Source: VXYK01 sp965221585 (GTDB lineage Bacteria; Actinomycetota; Acidimicrobiia; Acidimicrobiales; Aldehydirespiratoraceae). Taken from it: 64,000 nt of DNA. The stretch lies in NCBI GenBank assembly GCA_965221585.1, contig OZ244898.1, forward strand, positions 1,798,001 to 1,862,000, written 5' to 3'. Made by a program: the position numbers and the translations under genes. Positions 37,454 to 45,736 of this stretch are shown here, piece by piece; within the stretch, counting starts at the first letter, position 1, and each line of letters opens with the position of its first letter. Under the pieces are notes generated by a model that saw only the letters and a list, made by a program, of their open reading frames with translations, was not told where the DNA came from and did no database searches.

Positions 37454-37864
37454 TTACGGCTTCGACTTGAAGGCCGCGGCGCGCGCGATACCAACGCATC
37501 GTTTGGCGCGCTCTAGTGCTTTGCTGGCGACCCCTTGGGCGACAGCGCCCGGTTCGTACTCGACCTGAGTCTTGAGTGGGAGGAGCCGTTTCAGATCCTT
37601 TGCCAATGCGACGCCATCCGCTCCGGCCTCTCGAAGCAGTGACAGGACCTCATGGTGGTCTTGGCCCGCAGCACGCCGACCTAAACGCGCGCCGCAAACT
37701 GCGTCTGCTGCATTGATGGCAGCGTGAATCGCCAAACTCGTCGAAGCGATGTACCGCTGGGACTTGAATTCGTCCGCTGCCGAGTCAGCGAACTCTTCAG
37801 ATTTGGCGACATACGCCGCGACCTGGTCGACCGATACCGGCTTGGTTCGACTCGCCTTAGGCAT
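37454..37864 (-). CDS. HEPN-domain protein, partner of MNT nucleotidyltransferase
   Basis: A 136-residue helical protein from ATG 37864 (MPKASRTKPVSVDQVAAYV), overlapping the upstream nucleotidyltransferase gene by 8 bases. The SLAIHAAINAADAVCGARLG helix followed by GRRAAGQDHHEVLSLL matches small HEPN proteins found next to MNT genes; the Arg and His of this stretch are candidates for the RNase or AMPylation site. In HEPN-MNT systems the HEPN protein is the toxin. The frame continues upstream into the MNT gene, but that part is a shadow. Confidence 0.75.
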   Translation of the reverse strand: MPKASRTKPVSVDQVAAYVAKSEEFADSAADEFKSQRYIASTSLAIHAAINAADAVCGARLGRRAAGQDHHEVLSLLREAGADGVALAKDLKRLLPLKTQVEYEPGAVAQGVASKALERAKRCVGIARAAAFKSKP

Positions 37865-38480
37865 GAACGGGGTTCCGCAACTCGTCGAGCGTCGCTCCGT
37901 GTACAACCACGCCGTCGCGAGCGATCTCTTCCCAGAGCTGTTCACCGCTCAACATCTTCTCGATTGCGCTCGACGTGTTGACCTCGATGACTTCGACGGC
38001 GTTGCCGGTGATCGATCTGACTCTCTTACACCAATGCTCGACACCCATATTCCACGTGTCGTCGTCATCGTCAACCTCGTCGGGTCGAACGACAACGACA
38101 TCGACATCGCTCCAGCGGTCGGCCTGGTCGCGGGCGAACGACCCGAAAACGATAACGCTCGTTGGTTCCATGGGCAGTTCCGAAGTGGCGGCCCTGATCT
38201 GGTCGAGCACGGTTTCGCGAAGTCGAGCCAGCTCAATCACGACTTGCGCAGCCGCGTTCTCGCGATTGAGCCAGAACAGTGACGACGGAGGTACCTCCCG
38301 ACGCTCCAGCAAGCCCAGCTCCACAAGCCCGGGGATCACCCGCGACGCTTGGGCGGTGCTCACTCTGGCAAGCCGCGCAAGCGTTCGGAGGTTCAGTTCA
38401 GCAGTGGTCTCAGCGAGTACCGCTAGCACCCGGCCTTGGACCCCTGGGATCACTGCTGCGACAGGGTGTGCGAAGTCCAT
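37857..38480 (-). CDS. MNT-type nucleotidyltransferase with N-terminal winged HTH
   Basis: A 207-residue protein with an N-terminal winged helix-turn-helix (about 25-70, LARLARVSTAQASRVIPGL) and a minimal nucleotidyltransferase domain with GSFARDQADRWSDVDVVVV (Gly113, Ser114, Asp125, Asp127). In HEPN-MNT toxin-antitoxin systems the MNT protein neutralises the HEPN toxin by adding AMP to it. The fused HTH suggests that it also represses its own promoter, where repeated motifs are present. It is the first gene of a possible four-gene run. Confidence 0.85.
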   Translation of the reverse strand: MDFAHPVAAVIPGVQGRVLAVLAETTAELNLRTLARLARVSTAQASRVIPGLVELGLLERREVPPSSLFWLNRENAAAQVVIELARLRETVLDQIRAATSELPMEPTSVIVFGSFARDQADRWSDVDVVVVRPDEVDDDDDTWNMGVEHWCKRVRSITGNAVEVIEVNTSSAIEKMLSGEQLWEEIARDGVVVHGATLDELRNPVHA

Positions 38481-38483
38481 GGC

Positions 38484-38556
38484 GTTACATTACCCAATAG
38501 CAGTCAATAATGAAACAGTTGTTACATTTCTGAAAGCTATTTTAAGCTATGTCAAT
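38484..38556 (-). promoter_or_regulatory. Promoter/operator region of the MNT gene with duplicated motifs
   Basis: On the minus strand, ATTGAC (38551-38556) and AATGTAAC (38521-38528) are followed by a second ATTGAC (38503-38508) and AATGTAAC (38484-38491), i.e. the same two motifs in the same order twice. TTGACA and TTGACT could serve as -35 elements. The region is strikingly AT-rich. The MNT protein's own HTH is the obvious candidate binder. Confidence 0.5.
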
Positions 38557-38570
38557 AATTCTTGATGTTG

Positions 38571-39275
38571 TCAACGGGACTGGCGGGTGGCTTTCTTGGC
38601 TCGGTGAGCGAGGGTGCGCTCGACGTATGGGGCAACCTCGGGGGTCTTGCAGCCGGTCTGGCCGTGGTCGACCTTCACTGGCCCGATACGGCTGGTTGCG
38701 GCCAGCACCGAACGGCGCAGGTTGCCGTCGCGCAGAGCGATCACGATGAGCGCACCGTTCATCTCGTGGCGGACCCGGTTGGGTCGCACCGCGATCTCAG
38801 CCTCGATCTGGCGCAGCAGGCTCCGCAACTCCTGAACCGACCAGACCTCGGGATCCTCAGCAGTGCAGGTGACGATGAACCAGCCGGTCGAAGCGGTCCA
38901 CTCGTCGGTGCTGTCCCTCCAGGCATCACTCAGACTCCTCGCCGCCGGCGACTGCGCGCAGAGCCCGCCGAGGCCCTCCACCAGAATGTAGTTGGCCACA
39001 TCGCCCAGCCAGCGGTTCGCCAGTCGTTCATCCAACGCAGCAGGATCGGCCACGCGCAGCGCCAGAACCCGGGCATCATGGTTGCCGCTCGCCCAAAGCT
39101 GCTGAGCCAACGCATGATCGGTCTTGATCCGCTTGGCGGCCTTGTTGAGTTCGGCGTAACTGACCCCGAACATCGGCTCAGCCGCGCCATGACGTGCGTA
39201 CACCTTGCGGTTCTGGGCCGTCCCGGCAGCCTCCAACTGCGCCATCACCGCGCCGCAATCGATACCCATGTTCAC
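38571..39275 (-). CDS. DNA alkylation repair protein (AlkD-like HEAT-repeat family)
   Basis: A 234-residue all-helical protein of the AlkD family, which removes bulky or cationic alkylated bases without base flipping. The region FGVSYAELNKAAKRIKTDHALAQQLWASGNHDARVLAL contains the usual YAELNK...I..DH..A..LW.SG.H.AR pattern. The Trp and Asp positions expected in the concave groove seem present (DEWTASTGWFI) but need alignment. It lies just upstream of the MNT promoter on the same strand, ending 15 bases before it. Confidence 0.82.
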   Translation of the reverse strand: MNMGIDCGAVMAQLEAAGTAQNRKVYARHGAAEPMFGVSYAELNKAAKRIKTDHALAQQLWASGNHDARVLALRVADPAALDERLANRWLGDVANYILVEGLGGLCAQSPAARSLSDAWRDSTDEWTASTGWFIVTCTAEDPEVWSVQELRSLLRQIEAEIAVRPNRVRHEMNGALIVIALRDGNLRRSVLAATSRIGPVKVDHGQTGCKTPEVAPYVERTLAHRAKKATRQSR

Positions 39276-39457
39276 TCCCTTGGTCCGGACACGCTACCCC
39301 AATCCACCGGGTTGCGAAGAAGGGTCACAGCACCTTCCACCAGGGGGCGGCCAGGACGTCGGGGGGTCAGCCATTCACACTATGAATAACTCTTGGCTTT
39401 CGCCTGCTCCAAGTCAGCGGGCATCACGGCGGCGGCGGGTTCGCTTGTGCGTGATAG

Positions 39458-40699
39458 TCACGAGTCGACGAGTTCGTGGTCCGCGATCGTCATCCCCTTG
39501 AGGTTCTTCTGCTGCTCACCCATGTCGGCGCGGTCCTTGTGCTTCGCGTCGTCGTCTGCCTCGGGCAGAGTGTCGCCAGGAATCGGCTCGAGTCCGAAGC
39601 CGGTGTAGGAGACCATCCGCGGCTCGCTGACAGGCGGGCGGCTCATGTGCAGGGTGCACGAGCAGTGGATCGTCAGGTCTCCGGTCTCGGTAGGAAGTGC
39701 GATTCGGGGAAGGTCGAGGCTGTTGGCCGCTCCGATCGGGGGGACATTGGCACGGTTGGAGCCGGCGATGACGCCGAGCTCGCCGTTGGCGGGGCCTGCG
39801 CCGGTGATGGAGATTCCGACCACCATCGCGCTGCAGACGCGTGAGTGGCCGCCCGTGGAGCAGTCCTTGTGCCAGGACACGTCGGATATGCCCTTCTTCA
39901 CTCCGACCTTCTTGTGGAGTCCCTCGGCAGAGGGCGTGGATTCCGACAAGGCGTCATCGACGAGTGACCGGATGCGTTGGAAGCGATCGGACACAAGCAG
40001 CTCATGGAGGGTCTGGGACTTCTCGGCGAAGCGCAGGATCCTTGACGGATAGGGGCCCTCGTCCTCGGTTTCGGCCCACCACGAATCGCCGTCGTCGGGG
40101 CTGGCTTCGGCGGACCAGGCAACGAGGTCCTCGGCGACGGCGGTCATCTCGCTCGTGCTGAAGACCCCCGGCAAGTGAAGGAAGCCTGCTTCGGCCAGGA
40201 AGTGCCCTGCTGCGTCGAGCGGGCCCATGAGGTCGAAGGGCTGGCGCAGGTCGAGATCATCGCCACTTCGATCCCGAAACGAGACCGAGCCGGGCTCGTA
40301 GACCGCTCGGCCGTCGAGTGCGGCCCGCAGGGCCGGTTCCCAGAGCAGCCAGGCATCGCGATCAGGCTGCGAGACGCTCACCCGCCCGGCAAACAGCAGG
40401 CCGAACGTGGAGGCCTGGTCCTGGAGCAGGTTGCTTGCCGCCTCCCGGTTGAGCGCGGCGACCAACGCCCCGGCGGCTTGTCCTTCCCGGCAGCGGAGGG
40501 TTCGGCCCTCGCGTTCAAGCGTGAAGGCCGTTCCCTCCACTTCAAGGGTGAGCGGGGGCAGTCCGAGCGCCTCGATGCCTCTCGCGGCCAGCGGGCCGGT
40601 GTCGGCCAATCGAGACGGAAGCTCCTGGGACAGGAACGCCTCGACGTCCAGATCGCGGATGCCGTCGAAGCGATTCGTGCGCTGGTCGATCGTCGGCAT
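39458..40699 (-). CDS. Phytanoyl-CoA dioxygenase (PhyH)-family Fe(II)/2-oxoglutarate oxygenase
   Basis: A 413-residue protein. The C-terminal half carries the facial triad HxD in SWHKDCSTGG and a distal His in TIHCSCTLHMSRPP, as in PhyH-type hydroxylases. The N-terminal ~120 residues (LTLEVEGTAFTLEREGRTLRC) form an additional beta-rich domain that I do not recognise with confidence. It is third in a TetR-DUF-PhyH operon, 8 bases after the DUF gene. A lipid or sterol-like substrate is plausible from context only. Confidence 0.8.
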   Translation of the reverse strand: MPTIDQRTNRFDGIRDLDVEAFLSQELPSRLADTGPLAARGIEALGLPPLTLEVEGTAFTLEREGRTLRCREGQAAGALVAALNREAASNLLQDQASTFGLLFAGRVSVSQPDRDAWLLWEPALRAALDGRAVYEPGSVSFRDRSGDDLDLRQPFDLMGPLDAAGHFLAEAGFLHLPGVFSTSEMTAVAEDLVAWSAEASPDDGDSWWAETEDEGPYPSRILRFAEKSQTLHELLVSDRFQRIRSLVDDALSESTPSAEGLHKKVGVKKGISDVSWHKDCSTGGHSRVCSAMVVGISITGAGPANGELGVIAGSNRANVPPIGAANSLDLPRIALPTETGDLTIHCSCTLHMSRPPVSEPRMVSYTGFGLEPIPGDTLPEADDDAKHKDRADMGEQQKNLKGMTIADHELVDS

Positions 40700-40707
40700 T
40701 GCAGACT

Positions 40708-41439
40708 TCAGCTGCTCGCAGGGCGGTGGTACTTGCCTGCTTCGTGATTGACGATCTGCGGGTCTGTGTCGCGCTTGAGTCCGTTGATCTCAACGTAGGT
40801 GCCCGGGTCTGCGGCGTAGTCGACGCGCGAGTCCGTGAGCTTGATCGTCCACCGGCAGTGCTCTTCATCTGAAGAGGCACGAGGCGGGAGTTTGACCGGG
40901 TCGATGCGAATCTTCTCGTTCCAGCGGGCGGCACCGTGGCGGAATCCGAACAGCTCGAGGTGCTTGCAGATCTTGTTCGCCATGTACTCCATGACCTCGG
41001 GCCCGAAGGCTTCGCCCTGCTCGGGAACGTCGCACTGCGGCGTGTGCATCTCCCACTCGTGGTCTGCCGTCTGCTCGAAGACGAGAGTCATCCGCGTCGA
41101 CATCGCCGGAAGGCACTGCCACACCTTCATTGCCGTTGTCTCATCGTTCTGGTCGGCGAATCCCATGAGTTCGGAGATGACGTGGTTCTCGTGGTCCCCG
41201 GATCCTCCGTCGGCGAACCACACGTCATGGTGGAGTTCATCGGCCGCCTCACCGCCGAATCGCTCGGCCACGCGGCGGTACCACTGCCGGTTCACATCGC
41301 CATAGATCGACCCCCCGACCTCCACAAGCTTCATCAGGGCTTCTTTGGAGAAGTCGGAGAGGTGAAGGTCCGGAACAAAGTCACCCGAGTAGTCGTCGAG
41401 CTCCAGGGATTCACGATCTGGTCTTTTGGCTTTCGGCAT
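40708..41439 (-). CDS. Conserved protein of unknown function, possibly DUF6125-like
   Basis: A 243-residue soluble protein with no recognised catalytic motif. The N-terminal helix FSKEALMKLVEVGGSIYGDVNRQWYRRVAERFG resembles the start of DUF6125-type proteins (recalled, not searched; the run is given for positions 30-62, key residues W and RFG). Conserved-looking features are HHDVW (~90), an MxxKxC segment near 175 and several Trp residues. A GAGGAG six bases upstream supports ATG 41439. It is cotranscribed with TetR (9-base gap) and PhyH (8-base gap). Confidence 0.6.
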   Translation of the reverse strand: MPKAKRPDRESLELDDYSGDFVPDLHLSDFSKEALMKLVEVGGSIYGDVNRQWYRRVAERFGGEAADELHHDVWFADGGSGDHENHVISELMGFADQNDETTAMKVWQCLPAMSTRMTLVFEQTADHEWEMHTPQCDVPEQGEAFGPEVMEYMANKICKHLELFGFRHGAARWNEKIRIDPVKLPPRASSDEEHCRWTIKLTDSRVDYAADPGTYVEINGLKRDTDPQIVNHEAGKYHRPASS

Positions 41440-41448
41440 GAGAACTCC

Positions 41449-42078
41449 TCAAGTGTTGTGGACGGATGGACTCCGGAACGAGCCTGCTTCCCCGATCTGG
41501 TGGAACGCCCGTTCGATGTGGGCTCGCTGGCGCGAGGCCGGCCAGTCCTGGGGAGCGAGCGTGGCTCGCAGGGCGACGCCGTCGACGACCGCCACGATGA
41601 AGTCCACGGCGTCATGGGCATCGACATCGACACCGATAACCCCGTGCGCTTTGAGCAGGTCGGGCATGTACTGGTGCCAGTAGTCGTTGATGGCGTTGTC
41701 GAACTTGACCAACGAGGGATCGGTCAGAGCGCCGGCGCGCACTGCGAGCGTGAACCGCCAACTCTCGATGGCCTCGTCATCGATCGGCAGCACCGAAACG
41801 AACATCTCGACGGGGTGGAGGCGGGTGTCGGGACGGCGTCGCATCACGGTAGCGGCATGCTCGAGAGCGGCAGCGATGATCTCTGCCCTGTCGATGAAAT
41901 AGTGGGAGACGATGCCTGAGGAGCGAGCCCCGACGGCCCGGGCGAGAAGCCGTATCGAGAGCCCGTCAAGACCCTTGGCGGCGATGATTCGGTAGGCCGC
42001 TTCAGCCAACTCGGCGCGCTTGTCGTTGGTCTTGGGCTTGGCTTCTGCCGGTTGCGCCAGGGTCTGCTGGACTGCCAT
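41449..42078 (-). CDS. TetR-family transcriptional regulator
   Basis: A 209-residue repressor from ATG 42078 (MAVQQTLAQPAEAKP). The N-terminal HTH spans RIIAAKGLDGLSIRLLARAVGARSSGIVSHYF with the family's glycine and the final YF. The C-terminal ligand domain is of ordinary length. It is divergent from a P450 across a strong palindrome that overlaps both promoters, and leads the operon with the DUF and PhyH genes. Confidence 0.9.
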   Translation of the reverse strand: MAVQQTLAQPAEAKPKTNDKRAELAEAAYRIIAAKGLDGLSIRLLARAVGARSSGIVSHYFIDRAEIIAAALEHAATVMRRRPDTRLHPVEMFVSVLPIDDEAIESWRFTLAVRAGALTDPSLVKFDNAINDYWHQYMPDLLKAHGVIGVDVDAHDAVDFIVAVVDGVALRATLAPQDWPASRQRAHIERAFHQIGEAGSFRSPSVHNT

Positions 42079-42088
42079 GTGGGGATTA

Positions 42089-42113
42089 TTGCACAACAAC
42101 TGTTGTCATGCAA
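42089..42113. promoter_or_regulatory. Palindromic TetR operator between divergent tetR and P450
   Basis: A 25-base imperfect palindrome, 20 of 25 positions symmetric, with outer arms TTGCA/TGCAA and inner arms ACAAC/GTTGT around a central T. It lies 11 bases before the TetR start and 8-26 bases before the P450 start, so one bound repressor would block both promoters. Confidence 0.8.
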
Positions 42114-42138
42114 GCGCGGCATGTCCTATCGTCGCTGG

Positions 42139-43353
42139 ATGGCCCAACCCGAAGACCTGCACTACAACCCTTACTCGTTCGCCGTCCACGACGACCCCTA
42201 CGTCACCTACCGTCGACTGCGGGAGGAGGCACCGGCGTATTGGAACGACGAGCTTCAGTTCTGGGCGCTGAGCCGCTTCGAAGACGTGTTGAATGCGTTC
42301 CGCGACTTCGGGACCTACTCGTCGGCCAATGGGATCGCGCTCGAGCACCGCGGCGCGGAGGAGAGCGGGGGCAAGCAGATGATCATGCTCGACCCGCCGG
42401 ACCACACCGTCCTGCGCAGGCTCGTGAGCCGCGTGTTCACCGGCCGGCGCGTCGCCGGCATGGAGGACGAGATCAGGCGCATTGTCGACGACTATCTCGA
42501 CACCGTCATCGAGTCAGGCGAGTGCGACCTCGTAGCGGACCTCACCGCTCCATTCCCGATGGATGTGATCTCCGCGATCCTCGGCATTGCCGAGAACGAC
42601 CGCGAACACCTCCGCGAAGCGGCCGACAAGGTCCTGATTCGGAACGACGGTGAACCCACCATCCCGGACGCGGCCTACGAGGGGATGCTCGAGCTGCTGG
42701 CCTACTTCGCCGACGACCTCCCCCGCCGCCGGGCCGACGGCAGGACGGGGCTGATCACAGACCTCTTGACTCTCGACGTCGATGGGCGTGGCCTCTCCGA
42801 GGAGGAGCTGCTCGGCTTCTGCGTTCTGTTCGTCATCGCCGGCCACGAGACGACGACGAAAATGGTGGCCAACACCGTCGAGCTGCTGTCGCGCCATCCC
42901 GAGCAGAAGTCGAGCGTCGTCGCGAACCCCGGGTTGATTCCAGGGCTGGTCGAGGAAGTCCTCCGGTTCCACAACTCCACGCAGTACATGCACCGCACCC
43001 TCACCCGCGACGTGGAGATCCATGGCAACACGATGGGAGCGGGCGACTCGGTGCTCCTGCTGATCGGAGCGGCCAACCACGACGACCGCGAGTTCGGTCC
43101 CTCGGCGGAGGAGTTCGACATATACCGGCGCCCTGAGCGACACCTCGGGTTCGGCTACGGTCCACACTTCTGCCTTGGCGCAGCTCTCGCTCGACTCGAG
43201 GGCAAAGTCGCGCTCGAGCAGATCCACTCCCGCATCGGCGACTACGAGGTCGACCACGATGCAAAGGTCAGATTTCACAGCAGCAACGTCACCGGCTGGA
43301 CGAGCCTGCCGATCACCTTTGCCCCTGGTTCTCGAACTTCGTCGCTCACTTGA
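42139..43353 (+). CDS. Cytochrome P450
   Basis: A 404-residue heme monooxygenase with I-helix IAGHETTTKM, K-helix ExxR in EEVLRFHNST and heme loop FGYGPHFCLGAALA. ATG 42139 (MAQPEDLHYNPYSF) matches the usual family start; ATG 42121 in the same frame is possible. Neither has a clear Shine-Dalgarno, and a leaderless transcript starting just after the operator is possible. Control by the divergent TetR is likely. Its substrate is unknown, but the adjacent PhyH oxygenase and transporter suggest uptake and oxidation of one compound. Confidence 0.92.
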   Translation: MAQPEDLHYNPYSFAVHDDPYVTYRRLREEAPAYWNDELQFWALSRFEDVLNAFRDFGTYSSANGIALEHRGAEESGGKQMIMLDPPDHTVLRRLVSRVFTGRRVAGMEDEIRRIVDDYLDTVIESGECDLVADLTAPFPMDVISAILGIAENDREHLREAADKVLIRNDGEPTIPDAAYEGMLELLAYFADDLPRRRADGRTGLITDLLTLDVDGRGLSEEELLGFCVLFVIAGHETTTKMVANTVELLSRHPEQKSSVVANPGLIPGLVEEVLRFHNSTQYMHRTLTRDVEIHGNTMGAGDSVLLLIGAANHDDREFGPSAEEFDIYRRPERHLGFGYGPHFCLGAALARLEGKVALEQIHSRIGDYEVDHDAKVRFHSSNVTGWTSLPITFAPGSRTSSLT

Positions 43354-43430
43354 TCGTTGGCCCCAGGGCCTGGACGACAGGGCAGGCCTGCTTGACAAAG
43401 GACCCGAATTCGGCTTCACTCGATCATACT

Positions 43431-43444
43431 TGAGGATCAACTCA
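43431..43444. promoter_or_regulatory. TGAG-N6-CTCA palindrome upstream of the transporter operon
   Basis: The core TGAGGATCAACTCA is flanked by AC(T) and (T)GT, which extends the dyad to 12 of 20 positions. A near-identical site, TGAGGGTATACTCA, lies at 51470. Both are followed by TGTT. It lies 46 bases before the GTG of the MFS-ABC gene. The shared sequence suggests one regulator for the block; which protein binds is unknown. Confidence 0.5.
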
Positions 43445-43489
43445 TGTTTATTGAGGGCGGACACGAACACGACCAATGACACCAACGCC

Positions 43490-45736
43490 GTGACCACCGC
43501 AGACGCCGCATCGGGCTCATCCGAAGCCAGCGCCCTCAGCGACCAGATCCTGGCCGCAGAAGCCGAACGCGAGGCCGTCATGGCCGCGGAGCCAGAGGAC
43601 CTCGACGACGATCAGCTTCCAGGCGTGGGGACCGAGGAAGTCTCTTTGCGGGATGCCATCGCGGTGGGCGGATTGTCCACCATCGCCGTGCTGGGGCTGC
43701 TCGATGCCACCGACGCGCTCGGCCTCAGCGCGTTGGGGCTCCTCGCTCCAGACATCCAGGACTCGCTCAACGTGAGCGACGCCGTGCTCGGCACCATCAT
43801 CGCCGGGGGCAACCTGTTCCTCGTGGCCGGCGGCCTGCTGCTTTCGCGGATGGCCGACATCGGCAACCGGACCAAGGTCGTAGCGCTCGCCACCATCTTC
43901 TGGTCGGCCATGACCCTTCTGCTCGGATTCGTCCCCACCGCGTTCTGGTTCTTCGTCGTGAACTGCGCCATCGCCTTCGGCCGCTCCCAGACCCGCCCGG
44001 TGCAAAGCGCCATTATCGCCGACAGCTATCCCATCGAGGCCCGGGCCCGGGTGTTCGCGGCCAAGGATGTGGCCGGGAGAACGGGCGAGTTCATCGCGCC
44101 GCTGGCCATTGGCGGGCTGGTCACTCTGATCGGCGGCGACGACGCCTGGCGCTGGGGATTCATCGCCGCGTCCTTCCCCACGCTGGTCGTCGGCGTGATC
44201 GTGCTGTTCGTGAAGGACCCGCCCCGGGGGCAGTTCGAGCAGCGCTCCACCATCGGCGAGACCTTGGACGACCTCAATCCGGGGCCCATCTCGCTGGGCG
44301 CCTCCTTCCAGCGGCTCTTCAAGGTGAAGACGATGAAATCGGCGCTTGTGGCCGCCGTTGCCCTCGGATTCGGCTTGGTCTCCGACGGACTCTTCCTCGG
44401 CCTCTATCTCGAAGACCGCTTCCAGCTCGACGCGTTCGAGCGAGCACTGGTCGGAAGCACCCCCGGGGTTCTCGCACTTGTCATGATCCCCTACATGGCC
44501 AAGTGGTACGACACCTACTACCGCCGCTCCCCTCCGAAAGCCATGGCCCTGCTCGGCTCACTGTTCTTCCCGTTGGCGCTGTTGACAGTGCTCCAGCTGT
44601 TGATGCCGACACCCGGGTCCTACGCGGTGATGTCCGGACTCAAAGCCCTTTGTTCGGCACCGGCCGTCTCGCTGCTGTATCCCACCCTGGCCAGCGTCAA
44701 CCCCTACCGCATGCGAGCGCTGGGCTCGGCCATCGGCTCGGCATTGGTGTTCGGCGTCGGCGGTCTCGGCGGCGCCGTCCTGATGGGCCTCGTCTCCGAT
44801 GCCACCTCGCCTCGCACCGCCCTGTTGGCCATCGTTCCCTGGGCCATGATCGCCGGCGGAATGTTCATCATCAACGGGGCCCGTCACATCCGCTCCGACC
44901 TTTCCAGAGTCGTGGAGGAGATCCAGGCGGAGAAGGCCGAAAGAGACCGGATTCTGGCCGACCCCGACGACATCCCAGTGCTTCAGCTCCAGAACATCGA
45001 CTTCTCCTATGGCACGGTGCAAATTCTCTTCGATGTCAATCTGGAAGTGGCCCGGGGCGAGACCCTGGCCCTCCTCGGCACCAACGGCGCGGGCAAGTCG
45101 ACTGCGTTGCGGGTCGCCGCCGGACTGGGCATATCCTCCCGAGGCGTCGTGCGGCTCAACGGCCGGGACATGACCCTCGCGTCAGCCGAGCAGCGTGTGG
45201 GAGAAGGCATTTTCATGCTGCCGGGCGGCCAGGGAGTGTTCCCCCAGCTCTCGGTGCACGAGAACCTCGAGGTATCAGCGGCGATCAAGCGCAGCGACGA
45301 CGACGAGAAACCCGACATCGTCGCCCGCCTGGATGAGGCATACGAACTGTTCCCCGCACTCGGCCTCCGCCGCAAGGCCCCGGCCCAAGAGCTCAGCGGC
45401 GGCCAAATGCAGATGCTGGCGCTGGCCCGGGTGATCATGCACAAGCCAGAGATCCTCATCATCGACGAACTGTCGCTGGGCCTCGCCCCCGTCGTCGTAA
45501 AAGACCTCCTGGAAGTGGTCGAGCGCCTCCGCGAAGCCGGCCAGACGATGATCATCGTGGAGCAGTCGCTCAACATCGCCCTGGCGATGGCCGACCGAGC
45601 GGTGTTCATGGAGAAGGGCCATGTGAGATTCACCGGATCGGCTCAGCAACTCCTCGAGCGCGACGACCTCGCCCGAGCCGTGTTCTTGGGCCCCAACGCT
45701 GCCTCCGACCCGCAGACCGAGCAGAGCCAAAGCTGA
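43490..45736 (+). CDS. Fusion protein: MFS permease joined to a LivF-type ABC ATPase
   Basis: A 748-residue fusion. Residues ~50-480 form a twelve-helix major facilitator domain (start LRDAIAVGGLSTIAVLGLLDAT; loop RMADIGNRTK). After a charged helix (EEIQAEKAERDRILADPDD) comes a complete ABC ATPase of the LivF type: Walker A GTNGAGKST (~530), signature LSGGQ (~634) and Walker B ILIIDELSLGLAP. The GTG at 43490 is chosen; TTG 43451 would add 13 residues. It overlaps the permease fusion gene by one base (TGATG). It probably supplies the LivF subunit of the adjacent importer, with the MFS part as an extra or alternative path. Confidence 0.88.
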   Translation: MTTADAASGSSEASALSDQILAAEAEREAVMAAEPEDLDDDQLPGVGTEEVSLRDAIAVGGLSTIAVLGLLDATDALGLSALGLLAPDIQDSLNVSDAVLGTIIAGGNLFLVAGGLLLSRMADIGNRTKVVALATIFWSAMTLLLGFVPTAFWFFVVNCAIAFGRSQTRPVQSAIIADSYPIEARARVFAAKDVAGRTGEFIAPLAIGGLVTLIGGDDAWRWGFIAASFPTLVVGVIVLFVKDPPRGQFEQRSTIGETLDDLNPGPISLGASFQRLFKVKTMKSALVAAVALGFGLVSDGLFLGLYLEDRFQLDAFERALVGSTPGVLALVMIPYMAKWYDTYYRRSPPKAMALLGSLFFPLALLTVLQLLMPTPGSYAVMSGLKALCSAPAVSLLYPTLASVNPYRMRALGSAIGSALVFGVGGLGGAVLMGLVSDATSPRTALLAIVPWAMIAGGMFIINGARHIRSDLSRVVEEIQAEKAERDRILADPDDIPVLQLQNIDFSYGTVQILFDVNLEVARGETLALLGTNGAGKSTALRVAAGLGISSRGVVRLNGRDMTLASAEQRVGEGIFMLPGGQGVFPQLSVHENLEVSAAIKRSDDDEKPDIVARLDEAYELFPALGLRRKAPAQELSGGQMQMLALARVIMHKPEILIIDELSLGLAPVVVKDLLEVVERLREAGQTMIIVEQSLNIALAMADRAVFMEKGHVRFTGSAQQLLERDDLARAVFLGPNAASDPQTEQSQS

